Below are positions 15,204 to 23,361 of a stretch of DNA of 23,830 bases, one piece after another. Each line of letters opens with the position of its first letter. The first letter of the stretch is position 1. A program made the translations under genes and the position numbers. The stretch covers positions 1 to 23,830 of the forward strand of contig JAGAXP010000326.1 in assembly GCA_017940955.1 (NCBI GenBank), written 5' to 3'. The notes under the pieces were generated by a model. The model saw nothing but the letters and a program-made list of their open reading frames with translations. It was not told the DNA's origin and ran no database searches. This stretch comes from Oribacterium sp. Its GTDB lineage: Bacteria; Bacillota_A; Clostridia; Lachnospirales; Lachnospiraceae.

Positions 15204-18200
15204 ATGAAAAAGAAAATGAATCCTAAAAAGTTCGGAAGCATTTTCATTCCCATCACTTCGGTACTGCTGGTTATATGTATCGTACTTACCGGTGTGATGA
15301 ATTATTGGAGTACGGTTATGGATGCTGTGTTCGGTTCTGCAGAGATCCATGTAACACCGGCAGTCGGAACAGAAAACTGGGACACAGATTATTATGGACT
15401 GAATGGTCCCGGAATGACAAAGGAAGAGACAGCAGAGAAGGGCAAGGAGCTTGCAAGACGTGCCGAAGCAGAGGGTGTGGTACTTCTCAAAAATGAGAAT
15501 TCTGCACTTCCGCTCTCAGCAGACAAGGGACTTACAGTAAATGCTCTCGGATGGTCCTTCTACTATCCGAGTCTCGGAGGATCAGGTTCAGGTGCTGTAG
15601 GAAGCGATAATCTGGTTTCCCCGACAGAAGCATTTGAGGCCGCTAACATTAGCATAAACAAGGGAATCGCGGATTATTATTACAACTGGTCCGAAGAACA
15701 TTATACTGATTGGCAGATCAATACAAAGAACGGTTACTATACAGATGATGATAAAAATGAAAAGCCACAGAGACCTACAGTAGGAAAAACCTACGATGCT
15801 TCCTGGGATGTTCCTGAGCTTAATGCACAGGAAATTTCTGAAGCTGTAGAGGGCACAGGTGCTGAGGAGAATAATGTTCAGATCCTTTGGATCGGTCGTG
15901 GAGGCGGAGAGTATCACGACCTGCCCACAACCATGACTAAAGAAGGCGGAAGCGTTAATAAGTACGGAGTTAATCCGGATAAGCATTATCTTGAACTTAC
16001 AGATGAGGAAGAGGCAGTTCTTGAGAAGGCAAAGGAGCTTCGCGGGGATGACGGAAAGATCGTAGTGATCATTAACTCCAACAATCCTATGGAACTGACA
16101 GAGCTTCAGGATGATCCCAAGGTGGATGCAATCCTTTATGTTGGTGGTCCCGGAAAGGCCGGCTTCTACGGAATAGCTGATATTGTTACAGGTGCTGTGA
16201 ACCCATCAGGAAGGACCGCAGACATTTATGCAGCGGATCCTATGACTCTTCCGGTAATGCAGAATTTCGGAAGCCGTGTCTACTATGATGCTGATGGTGA
16301 ATTCAACAACATGTATGACACAAAGATCGCTTACAACACTTACGACGGTACAGCCAAGGAAAGACCGATCATGTTTGTAGGATACGAAGAAGGTATCTAC
16401 ATGGGCTATCGCTACTTTGAAACTGCGGCAGCAGATGGATATTTCGGTGAGAAGACAGTGGATGCCGATCCATATTATAACCGTGAAAACGGAGTTTTAT
16501 ATCCCTTCGGATACGGACTTTCTTACACATCTTTCACACAGATTATAAAGAATAAAGAGTATAAGGATAAGACTTTTAATTTCACAATAGATGTTACAAA
16601 TACAGGTGAAGTTTCAGGTAAGGATGTAGTTGAACTTTATGTCGAGGCTCCTTACACAGCAGGGGGAATAGAGAAGAGCAAGGTTACCCTTTGCGGCTTT
16701 GACAAAACAAAGCTTCTCAATCCAGGAGAGACCGAGACAATTACAATTTCCGTAAACCAGGAAGACATCGCTTCCTACGATGACACAATAAATAAATGCT
16801 ATGTACTTGACTCAGGTGATTACAATTTCTATCTGGGCACAGTAGACGGAACAGTTTACGGCAGCCACGGCTGGGCATATGCAAATGAAGAAAGCTCATG
16901 TACTTTCACAGCAGATGAAGCTATCAAGAACACCATCATTTACAATGAGAATGGTGCAGGTAAGCGTACAAGTGATTTTGTTACAGCAGAAAATGCCTTT
17001 GAGCGTGAGCAGACAGGTGCAAATCTCAAGGTTTCAAACGGCGACAGAACCATGAACCGTGCTTCTGGTTTTGAAGCAAGCTGGCCTACTTCTCCTGAGG
17101 CTGAAGACAGAGTGATGCCTGCAGAGCTTAAGGAAATCCTTGATGACAACAACTATTCAACCAAGGAAGCTATAGCCCTCCACGATGATACAGATGAAAT
17201 GCCTGAAACAGGTAAGGCATCAGGACTTATGCTGGTTGATTTGAGAGGCAAGGACTTTGATGATCCTGCCTGGGACAGCTACATTAAACAGTGGACACCT
17301 GCAGAGATGGCACTGCTTCTTGGAAAGGCAGGTTTCCAGACAGAGGCATTCCCAAGTTACGGAAAGCCTTCAACACTTGATAACGACGGCCCTCAGGCCT
17401 TCAGACATCAGGCTCTCGGTGAAGAAAACGAGAAGATTGATACTTACTACATGACAGCATTTCCCTGTGAGACACTTCTTGCATGTACCTGGAATGAAGA
17501 TCTGCTTAAGGAAATTGGACAGATGGTAGGCATGGAAGGTTCTGTGAATGGTATGTCAGGATGGTATGCTCCGGGTCTCAATACCCACAGGAGTCCTTTT
17601 GGAGGAAGAAACTTTGAGTATTTCTCAGAGGATCCGTTCCTTGCAGGAAAGCTTTGCGCACAGGAAGTATCAGGTGCTGCTGACTATGGTGTGTTCTGTT
17701 ACATTAAACACTTTGCAATGAATGAGCAGGAAGCCTTTGCAAGAAGCTGGTGCTGCGGAATGCATATGGACGAGTCTCTCGACAGATATAAGAACCCTGA
17801 ATGGATTCTTATGACCTGGGCAACGGAGCAGTCAATGCGAGAGATATACCTTAAGGCTTTTGAGATTGCCATAAAGGAAGCTAAAACAGATCTCAGATTT
17901 GTCGATGGTGACGGTCAGCCACAGGAGGTTAAAGATTTTCCTGCCGCAACCGGTGTTATGACAGCGTTTAACTGTGTGGGTAATGCCTGGGCAGGAGGAA
18001 ATAACGGACTTCTCAATACAGTACTCAGAAATGAGTGGGGCTTCCATGGTACAGCTCTTACTGATTATGCTCTTCATGACTTTATGTATCCGGATCAGAT
18101 GATACGAAACGGCGGTACTGCCTGTCTCCAGTCAAACAGAAAGAATTTTGTGGATCAGGATACTCCAAGTACTACTACTGTAAAGTATCTTCAGAATGCT

Positions 18201-18401
18201 ACACATGAGATGTGCTACATGGTTGTGAATTCCAATGCGATGAACGGAATTGCTTCCGGTTCCAAGATCAGCTACAGTCTTGCGCCGTGGCAGATGGGTG
18301 CAGCAACAGCGGTCGCTCTCGCGGCATCACTCCTTATCGCTGCTATAGGTATGACAGTTTATAAGGTTCAGGATCAGAAAAAGCATCCGGAAATGTATTA
18401 A
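15204..18401 (+). CDS. Membrane-anchored, domain-swapped GH3 beta-glucosidase
   Basis: A 1065-residue GH3 enzyme with reversed domain order, as known for some rumen GH3 enzymes of Ruminococcus and Butyrivibrio. Residues 1-12 are basic and a helix follows at about 13-35. The alpha/beta sandwich (about 70-430) comes first, with the likely acid/base Glu236 in GRGGGEYHDL. It is followed by the fibronectin-like domain (after LYPFGYGLSYTSF). The TIM barrel (about 600-1000) comes last, with GRNFEYFSEDPFLAGKL, YIKHFAMNEQ and nucleophile Asp954 in GTALTDYALHDF. A second helix near residues 1030-1052 and a basic tail close the chain. Both termini should be cytoplasmic and the enzyme outside. GGGAGG just upstream is the ribosome binding site. 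Confidence 0.93.
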   Translation: MKKKMNPKKFGSIFIPITSVLLVICIVLTGVMNYWSTVMDAVFGSAEIHVTPAVGTENWDTDYYGLNGPGMTKEETAEKGKELARRAEAEGVVLLKNENSALPLSADKGLTVNALGWSFYYPSLGGSGSGAVGSDNLVSPTEAFEAANISINKGIADYYYNWSEEHYTDWQINTKNGYYTDDDKNEKPQRPTVGKTYDASWDVPELNAQEISEAVEGTGAEENNVQILWIGRGGGEYHDLPTTMTKEGGSVNKYGVNPDKHYLELTDEEEAVLEKAKELRGDDGKIVVIINSNNPMELTELQDDPKVDAILYVGGPGKAGFYGIADIVTGAVNPSGRTADIYAADPMTLPVMQNFGSRVYYDADGEFNNMYDTKIAYNTYDGTAKERPIMFVGYEEGIYMGYRYFETAAADGYFGEKTVDADPYYNRENGVLYPFGYGLSYTSFTQIIKNKEYKDKTFNFTIDVTNTGEVSGKDVVELYVEAPYTAGGIEKSKVTLCGFDKTKLLNPGETETITISVNQEDIASYDDTINKCYVLDSGDYNFYLGTVDGTVYGSHGWAYANEESSCTFTADEAIKNTIIYNENGAGKRTSDFVTAENAFEREQTGANLKVSNGDRTMNRASGFEASWPTSPEAEDRVMPAELKEILDDNNYSTKEAIALHDDTDEMPETGKASGLMLVDLRGKDFDDPAWDSYIKQWTPAEMALLLGKAGFQTEAFPSYGKPSTLDNDGPQAFRHQALGEENEKIDTYYMTAFPCETLLACTWNEDLLKEIGQMVGMEGSVNGMSGWYAPGLNTHRSPFGGRNFEYFSEDPFLAGKLCAQEVSGAADYGVFCYIKHFAMNEQEAFARSWCCGMHMDESLDRYKNPEWILMTWATEQSMREIYLKAFEIAIKEAKTDLRFVDGDGQPQEVKDFPAATGVMTAFNCVGNAWAGGNNGLLNTVLRNEWGFHGTALTDYALHDFMYPDQMIRNGGTACLQSNRKNFVDQDTPSTTTVKYLQNATHEMCYMVVNSNAMNGIASGSKISYSLAPWQMGAATAVALAASLLIAAIGMTVYKVQDQKKHPEMY

Positions 18402-18461
18402 ACAATACGATGGGGCTGCAGATTTGTTACGTGACGTATAAGATTAGAACACTATACTATA

Positions 18462-18493
18462 GAAGGTCATAGCTTCATACTGCTGTGACCTTC
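18462..18493. terminator. Hairpin between convergent genes
   Basis: GAAGGTCATAGC (18462-18473) pairs with GCTGTGACCTTC (18482-18493) in a 12-bp stem with one G-U pair and an 8-nt loop. It sits between the GH3 stop and the stop of the minus-strand LysR gene and could serve both, although T runs are poor on either side. Confidence 0.55.
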
Positions 18494-18500
18494 ATGAAAA

Positions 18501-19373
18501 TTACTTGAAAGTCTTTTTTATCTGCTCCAGAAATTTTTCCGCAATAGGAGTAAAGGTCTGATACTTGTTCCATATCAGATACAGCTCTGATTTTAGTTCA
18601 GGTGAAAGAGGTCTGAAAACCATGTCAGTTCCTTCGGTATTTATCAGATCTTTAAATGTAAGAAGTATTCCAAGGCTTTCCCTTGCAAATACAGAGCCGT
18701 TATAGGAAAGCCTGAAGGAACCCTCAAGCTTAAGCTCATTAAATCTGTCTTTAGACCACGCTTTGATTTCATTGTTCCAGCTCTGTTCAGAGACAAACAG
18801 AGGCTGTCCTATCAGGTCAGAGACCCGGATGGACTTTTTCCTGGCGAGGGGATGAGATGAAGGCATGATTGCTCCCCACACATCAGCTTCCGGGAATTTT
18901 ACATATTCATATTTATTGCTGTCTGGTGTTTCACATAGTACAGCAAAGTCTAAAATACCCTTATCAAGCTTTTCAGTAACCTGCTCAGTATCTCCGCTTG
19001 TTATATGATAAGTGAAATTAGGGTATTTTTCTTTTAACTTATAAATCTCTCTGGCGAGGTATCTGATCTGATAGCTTTCTGCGAGTCCAAAATATATATC
19101 TCCACCTGTTATATCATCTAGGGAGTTAAATTCCTGTTCTATCTTATCTGACATAGCCACAAGATCCTGAGCACGATCACGTAGAAGCATCCCTTCGTCC
19201 GTAAGTGAAATACTGAAGCTGTGCCTGACAAATAACTTTTTTCCAAGTTCTTCTTCTAATGCTTTTAATGTCTTTGAAAGAGTAGGCTGCGATACATGAA
19301 GCAGCTCAGCAGCCTTTGACATATTTTCTTCCCTTGCAACTGCAAGAAAGTATCTGAGATTTTTTATTTCCAT
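18501..19373 (-). CDS. LysR-family transcriptional regulator
   Basis: A 290-residue LysR regulator. Residues 1-60 form the winged helix-turn-helix (MEIKNLRYFLAVAREENMSK, then LHVSQPTLSKTLKALEEELG), followed by the linker helix. The effector domain (about 90-290) is of the periplasmic-binding-protein fold (GDIYFGLAESYQIRYLAREI, then GILDFAVLCE). It is divergent from the small-protein/hydrolase operon, with 122 bp between start codons, the classic layout for LysR control of the neighbour and itself. The effector cannot be inferred. Confidence 0.95.
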   Translation of the reverse strand: MEIKNLRYFLAVAREENMSKAAELLHVSQPTLSKTLKALEEELGKKLFVRHSFSISLTDEGMLLRDRAQDLVAMSDKIEQEFNSLDDITGGDIYFGLAESYQIRYLAREIYKLKEKYPNFTYHITSGDTEQVTEKLDKGILDFAVLCETPDSNKYEYVKFPEADVWGAIMPSSHPLARKKSIRVSDLIGQPLFVSEQSWNNEIKAWSKDRFNELKLEGSFRLSYNGSVFARESLGILLTFKDLINTEGTDMVFRPLSPELKSELYLIWNKYQTFTPIAEKFLEQIKKTFK

Positions 19374-19418
19374 GAAAACCTCCCTAAAGCTGACAATTTA
19401 TGTGTTATTCTAAAAGTG

Positions 19419-19432
19419 AATATCATGATATT
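19419..19432. promoter_or_regulatory. Perfect 14-bp palindrome in the divergent promoter region
   Basis: AATATCATGATATT lies midway between the LysR gene and the operon it faces. It does not fit a strict T-N11-A box but is symmetric and well placed to be the LysR operator. Confidence 0.45.
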
Positions 19433-19495
19433 TATTTTATTCATTAGCGAAAACCTGGTCAAGGATTTACTATGAAATCAGAAGGAGCAAAAAAG

Positions 19496-19711
19496 ATGGA
19501 TACAGAAAAGATTCTTGAAAGCCTTTCAGACATGGGCTGCAATGAGAAAGAAATAAGCTTTATGAAAAAAATGTATGAAGAAGGGGATACAGATACACTT
19601 CTTAGAGATCTCAGGAAATGCCGATGTCACCTAATGGATGAACTTCATGACAGCCAGAAAAAAGTTGACAACATGGATTTTTTGATACGACAGATTCAAA
19701 AAGAGAAATGA
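19496..19711 (+). CDS. Small helical protein, first gene of the LysR-adjacent operon
   Basis: A 71-residue protein. ATG 19496 is chosen because GAAGGAG (19481-19487) sits 8 nt before it; the in-frame ATG 19472 is upstream of that site. The chain is charged and predicted helical throughout: MDTEKILESLSDMGCNEKEI, a middle Cys-rich spot RKCRCHLMDELHD, and a coiled C-terminus. There is no signal or membrane helix. I do not recognise a family. The next gene starts 20 bp after the stop. A cytoplasmic partner or regulator of the hydrolase/reductase genes is a guess from position only. Confidence 0.7.
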   Translation: MDTEKILESLSDMGCNEKEISFMKKMYEEGDTDTLLRDLRKCRCHLMDELHDSQKKVDNMDFLIRQIQKEK

Positions 19712-19731
19712 TTAAAACGGAGGAATGTAAA

Positions 19732-20733
19732 ATGATCAGAAAAGAAGAACTAAACCTTGTAACAGAGTGGGATAAGACCTTTAAGAAAAGTGATAAGGTA
19801 GATCACAGCAAAGTAACATTTGTAAACAGATATGGAATTACCCTTGCAGCGGATATGTATGTTCCTAAAAATGCAGAGGGTAAGCTCCCAGCCATTGCAG
19901 TATGCGGACCTTTTGGCGCAGTTAAGGAGCAGTGTTCTGGTCTTTATGCACAGACAATGGCGGAGAGAGGATTCTTAACAATAGCATTTGACCCCTCATT
20001 TACAGGAGAGTCCGGTGGAAATGTGAGATACATGGCATCGCCTGATATCAACACAGAAGATTTCATGGCTGCAGTGGATTTCCTTTCATTAAATGATATG
20101 GTAGATGCTGATAGGATTGGAATTATCGGTATATGCGGTTGGGGTGGAATGGCTGTGAATACTGCAGCCCTCGATACCAGAATCAAAGCTACAGCTGCTA
20201 TGACTATGTACGATATGACAAGAGTTAATGCCAAGGGATATTTTGATTCAGAGGACAGTGAAGAAGCCAGATATAAGCATAAGGCAGCTATGTGTGCGCA
20301 GAGACTGGAGGACCTTAAGGCTGGTGAATATAAGCTTGGCGGCGGAGTAGTAGATCCACTTCCGGAGGATGTACCTTTCTTTGTAAAAGATTACTATGAT
20401 TATTACAAGACAGACAGAGGTTATCACAAGAGAAGTCTTAATTCTAATGGTGGCTGGAATGTTATTGGCTGTGAATCTTTTGTTAATCAGCCAATACTTA
20501 AATATAGCAACGAGATCAGAAGTGCAGTTTTACTTGTTCACGGAGAAAAGGCACACTCATGCTATTTCTCAAAAGATGCATATGCAGATATGATTAAAGA
20601 CAGTAAGTATGCAGACAATAAGGAACTTATGATAATCCCTGATGCGGTACATACTGATCTATATGATGGCGGAGATAAGGATTATATTCCTTTTGACAAG
20701 CTGGAGAACTTCTTCAAGGAGAATCTGAAATAA
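19732..20733 (+). CDS. Alpha/beta hydrolase with cysteine nucleophile (DLH-like)
   Basis: A 333-residue cytoplasmic hydrolase. ATG 19732 is chosen because CGGAGGA (19718-19724) lies 7 nt before it; ATG 19708 would place that site inside the gene. The fold starts with YGITLAADMYVPKN, then AFDPSFTGESGG. The nucleophile elbow reads IGICGWGG with Cys135, where serine hydrolases have G-x-S-x-G; cysteine is known at this place in dienelactone hydrolases. The fifth position is Trp rather than Gly, which is unusual. The catalytic His is probably in IPDAVHTDLYDGG near the end. The substrate is unknown. The stop overlaps a 23-codon ORF by one base. Confidence 0.9.
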   Translation: MIRKEELNLVTEWDKTFKKSDKVDHSKVTFVNRYGITLAADMYVPKNAEGKLPAIAVCGPFGAVKEQCSGLYAQTMAERGFLTIAFDPSFTGESGGNVRYMASPDINTEDFMAAVDFLSLNDMVDADRIGIIGICGWGGMAVNTAALDTRIKATAAMTMYDMTRVNAKGYFDSEDSEEARYKHKAAMCAQRLEDLKAGEYKLGGGVVDPLPEDVPFFVKDYYDYYKTDRGYHKRSLNSNGGWNVIGCESFVNQPILKYSNEIRSAVLLVHGEKAHSCYFSKDAYADMIKDSKYADNKELMIIPDAVHTDLYDGGDKDYIPFDKLENFFKENLK

Positions 20734-20804
20734 TGATAACGGTTGAAGAAATACTGGAATATCTTAATTCGGACAGAATAGAGGATATGATAGAAAAGAA
20801 ATAA
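20733..20804 (+). CDS. Possible 23-residue peptide coupled to the hydrolase
   Basis: ATG overlaps the hydrolase stop (TAATG) and the frame runs 23 codons (MITVEEILEYLNSDRIEDMI, then EKK). It could be a real coupled micro-protein, or the stub of a larger gene removed by deletion. The overlap is typical of coupling, but there is no separate ribosome binding site and no known family. Confidence 0.3.
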   Translation: MITVEEILEYLNSDRIEDMIEKK

Positions 20805-20817
20805 AGGATGAGAAAAT

Positions 20818-21360
20818 ATGAGCAAAGTGTTAGTAATTTCTACAAGCCTTCGTGCAAATAGCAATTCAGATATACTTACTGAAAAGCTTATAGAAGGAGC
20901 AAAAGCATCAGGTCATGATGTGGAGCATATAAGTCTTAAAGGGAAGAACATAGGCTTTTGTATAGGATGTCTGGCATGTCAGAATACTCAGAAATGTGTC
21001 ATTAAGGATGATGCTGCTGAGATTTCTGATAAAGTAAAGAATGCAGATACCCTTGTATTTGCAACTCCGATTTATTATTACGAGATGAGCGGTCAGATGA
21101 AGACTCTTTTGGACAGGCTCAATCCTCTGTATCCTTCAGACTATAAGTTCAGGAATGTATATATGCTCTCTGTTGCGGCTGAGGATGAAGAGTTTGTGCC
21201 TGAAAAGGCTGAAAGCGGACTCCAGGGATGGGTTGACTGTTTTGAAAAGGCAGAATTCTCCGGTTCCTTATTCTGTGGAGGCATAGGCGATATGGGTGAG
21301 GCATCGAAAAAAACTGAAGAGTTAAACGAAGCCTTCGAATTTGGTAAAGCTTTAAAATAA
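20818..21360 (+). CDS. Flavodoxin-fold NAD(P)H-dependent FMN reductase, iron-sulfur flavoprotein-like
   Basis: A 180-residue flavoprotein that should use FMN to pass electrons from NAD(P)H or ferredoxin. The N-terminal loop ISTSLRANSNSDIL fits the FMN phosphate site of the FMN_red family. A compact cysteine motif CIGCLACQNTQKC (Cys48, 51, 54, 60; CX2CX2CX5C) matches the spacing that binds a 4Fe-4S cluster in Isf-type flavoproteins of anaerobes. ATPIYYYEMSGQMKTLLDRL is the typical second flavin loop. GGATGAG precedes the start. Position in the operon suggests reductive chemistry together with the hydrolase. Confidence 0.9.
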   Translation: MSKVLVISTSLRANSNSDILTEKLIEGAKASGHDVEHISLKGKNIGFCIGCLACQNTQKCVIKDDAAEISDKVKNADTLVFATPIYYYEMSGQMKTLLDRLNPLYPSDYKFRNVYMLSVAAEDEEFVPEKAESGLQGWVDCFEKAEFSGSLFCGGIGDMGEASKKTEELNEAFEFGKALK

Positions 21361-21372
21361 AGGAAGTCTGCG

Positions 21373-21957
21373 ATGAAAACGAAAATGATTTTTCTGGCAT
21401 TCTGTATGACCATAATGTTTTGCATGAGCGCCTGTGCAGGGACAACCAAAAACACAAGCTCAGATCTGGGTGCCGTAAATGAAATATCAGCATCAGACAA
21501 TAATGAAACGGAAAGTCCAGAAGAGAATGTTATGTCGGAGGGAACAGCTATGTATCAGCTTGCCGTAGAAAATAAAGCAGCAGAGGATGAAGCTATTGGA
21601 GATAGTACTATGACAATGAAAATCGGCGATACAAAAGTAAATGTGGATTGGGAAGATAACCAGGCTGTAAAAGCACTGCGGAATATGGCCAGAGAAGGTG
21701 ATGTTACAATCCAGATGTCAATGTATGGCGGTTTTGAACAGGTGGGCTCAATTGGACAGAGTCTGCCGAGAGATGATAAGCAGACAACAACGAGTTCAGG
21801 CGACGTTGTACTATACTCCGGAAATCAGATGGTAGTGTTCTATGGTTCTAATAGCTGGTCATATACAAGGCTTGGTCACATATCTGATAAGAATACGGAA
21901 GATATGACTGATCTTCTTTCCAATGGAGATGTTACTATAACCATTAGCATTGAATAA
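21373..21957 (+). CDS. Cyclophilin-like-fold lipoprotein
   Basis: A 194-residue lipoprotein: hydrophobic signal and lipobox MSAC with Cys at residue 21, then a polar, low-complexity linker of about 60 residues. The C-terminal 110 residues look like a cyclophilin-like fold domain (PF18050 type): MKIGDTKVNVDWEDNQAVKA, then GQSLPRDDKQTTTSSGDVVL and SWSYTRLGHI. In gut Firmicutes such domains are often next to flavodoxins and reductases; their activity is unknown. It lies 12 bp after the reductase stop and appears to be the last gene of the operon. Confidence 0.85.
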   Translation: MKTKMIFLAFCMTIMFCMSACAGTTKNTSSDLGAVNEISASDNNETESPEENVMSEGTAMYQLAVENKAAEDEAIGDSTMTMKIGDTKVNVDWEDNQAVKALRNMAREGDVTIQMSMYGGFEQVGSIGQSLPRDDKQTTTSSGDVVLYSGNQMVVFYGSNSWSYTRLGHISDKNTEDMTDLLSNGDVTITISIE

Positions 21958-21976
21958 AACGGGCTTTTTTGAAAAT

Positions 21977-22000
21977 GTCTGCATAATGGTCTGCAAAATG
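21977..22000 (+). repeat. Tandem 12-bp repeat upstream of the three-gene module
   Basis: GTCTGCATAATG (21977-21988) is followed at once by GTCTGCAAAATG (21989-22000), one mismatch. It lies between the lipoprotein gene and the promoter of the next gene set and could be a binding site or a simple duplication. Confidence 0.6.
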
Positions 22001-22042
22001 TCATGTTGGACAAACGGAATATTAAATAGAGCAAATTTTTGT

Positions 22043-22048
22043 TATAAT
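22043..22048 (+). promoter_or_regulatory. Perfect -10 box before the three-gene module
   Basis: TATAAT (22043-22048) lies 44 bp before ATG 22092. The -35 position (about 22020, TATTAA) matches poorly, so an activator may be needed. The surrounding sequence is very AT-rich. Confidence 0.45.
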
Positions 22049-22091
22049 AATTTTTTGAAAGTATTATGTTAAATATACAATAGGTGGCAGT

Positions 22092-22544
22092 ATGATAGAT
22101 ATATATACAGAGAAAAAAGAATCAAAAGAATGGATTCTTCAAAATGATCTCTATTTTAATCTAAATACAAGTAATGAAGACCTTTCCGATGAAGACATTA
22201 AACTAATCAAACAAATTGATGGTGCCAAGATAACACCTGATAAGCATATAGAAACAAAGTATGGCATAGGAACAATTCGTAATTTATCTTCCGGGTGCAA
22301 GACATTGCTTAATATCGTGAAACATCCTGAAAAAGTAGTATGTGTTGAAGAATGTGGTCCAAATGTTTTGCAAGTAATATTCACTATGGATGATATCAAG
22401 ATATATATGTCGAGGCCTTCTCTTTTTGCTATACCTAATGATGTAAAAATCAGATTTAACGAAACAGATGTTGTCACAGGTGGAACCGGATATCAACGAT
22501 GGTGGAGCAGAGAGTATGAAAGGAGAGAAGCACTTGATTTATAA
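22092..22544 (+). CDS. DUF4869-like protein of unknown function
   Basis: A 150-residue soluble protein. Its layout resembles DUF4869: a short N-terminal strand (MIDIYTEKK), NDLYFNLNTSNEDL, LSSGCKTLLNI, then VCVEECGPNVLQVIFTMDDI and IYMSRP. The match is from memory and tentative. AGGTGG precedes the start. The tail (GYQRWWSREYERREALDL) overlaps the following ATPase gene by 29 bp. The first gene of a tight three-gene set; function unknown. Confidence 0.6.
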   Translation: MIDIYTEKKESKEWILQNDLYFNLNTSNEDLSDEDIKLIKQIDGAKITPDKHIETKYGIGTIRNLSSGCKTLLNIVKHPEKVVCVEECGPNVLQVIFTMDDIKIYMSRPSLFAIPNDVKIRFNETDVVTGGTGYQRWWSREYERREALDL

Positions 22545-22935
22545 GAAGATAATGTTTAAAGCGGATCCATTTTCATATGATCTGGAGTTTGATGACAGAA
22601 TAACACTTGTAGGTGGAGATAGTGGAACAGGGAAAACGGTTCTCTATGAAATACTGGAAGATTTAAGACTTACCGATGAATATAAAGCTATTAAACTTTT
22701 TAACTATAAATCAGATGATATTGATACATCCATAAAGCAGTGCAGACATAATTTTATAGTGGTGGATAATGCAGATATTTTGCTTGATGATGATATCAAA
22801 AAATTCATCAACTTTGAATTTTCCAATCAGTACATGCTTTTTTCAAGAAATTGTGATGGATTAAATGTATCTGATAATAGTTTTAAGGTATTAAAACTTA
22901 ACGATAACAGGATCACATTGGAAGAGGAGCTGTGA
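22516..22935 (+). CDS. Small P-loop ATPase of unknown function
   Basis: A 140-residue protein with a clear Walker A, GGDSGTGKT (Lys40, Thr41), and a Walker B strand FIVVDNAD (Asp84, Asp87). The start is ATG 22516, 8 nt after GGTGGAG (22501-22507); TTG 22534 after AAAGGAGA is possible and would remove six residues. At 140 residues it is about half the size of an AAA+ domain, with no sensor or arginine-finger region, so it probably works with a partner. The third gene begins 3 bp after the stop. The family is not one I can name. Confidence 0.75.
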   Translation: MKGEKHLIYKKIMFKADPFSYDLEFDDRITLVGGDSGTGKTVLYEILEDLRLTDEYKAIKLFNYKSDDIDTSIKQCRHNFIVVDNADILLDDDIKKFINFEFSNQYMLFSRNCDGLNVSDNSFKVLKLNDNRITLEEEL

Positions 22936-22938
22936 TAT

Positions 22939-23361
22939 ATGAAATATCTGTGGACGGAAGATACCGGAGCGGGACTTCATTTCTGGGAATTAGTCAACAG
23001 ACTTATTTTTGATGGTACTCTTAAAGTTGAAAGCAAATTTAGCAATCAAGGTATTTTGGATGCACTGGATGATTTGAATCTGAATGATGAGGATAAGTAC
23101 TATATTGCATTTGATTATGTGGTTGACAATCAAGACATTCGCAATAAGTATAGACTGTTGAAATCTATTTCCGATGTATCTGATGGAAAGGTCATAATAC
23201 TTGATATGATTTGCTTTGAGTACCTGATTCTGGCATTTGATAAACTGGTTCAATGGACCGGGTCAGGAAAAACAGATAAAATCAGAATGAGAGAGGAGAT
23301 ACTAGCTGCTGTTGAGAATCATAGGATAAATCTGTCAAAAATAGAGGCTCTTCAGGGGTAA
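22939..23361 (+). CDS. Acidic protein of unknown function, possibly truncated at the inverted repeat
   Basis: A 140-residue soluble protein coupled to the ATPase (3-bp gap; GAGGAG 22924-22929). It shows WTEDTGAG at the N-terminus, a strand ending in FDYVVDNQDI (Asp59, Asp63, Asp66), and a hydrophobic core VIILDMICFEYLILAFDKLV. An early Glu and later Asp-x-x-x-Asp after strands recall TOPRIM/DUF4435-type nuclease folds, but this is a weak inference. The stop TAA (23359-23361) falls in the left arm of a long inverted repeat, and the same frame reopens beyond it, so the native protein may have been longer. Confidence 0.65.
   Translation: MKYLWTEDTGAGLHFWELVNRLIFDGTLKVESKFSNQGILDALDDLNLNDEDKYYIAFDYVVDNQDIRNKYRLLKSISDVSDGKVIILDMICFEYLILAFDKLVQWTGSGKTDKIRMREEILAAVENHRINLSKIEALQG

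Noticed and set aside
15588..15986. 132-codon minus-strand frame in the large GH3 gene
   Set aside because: Antisense to a continuous GH3 domain; no family motif or ribosome binding site.
22939..23361. GSGKT near residues 108-112 of the third module protein as a Walker A motif
   Set aside because: It follows a helix rather than a strand-loop and lacks the GxxxxGK spacing.
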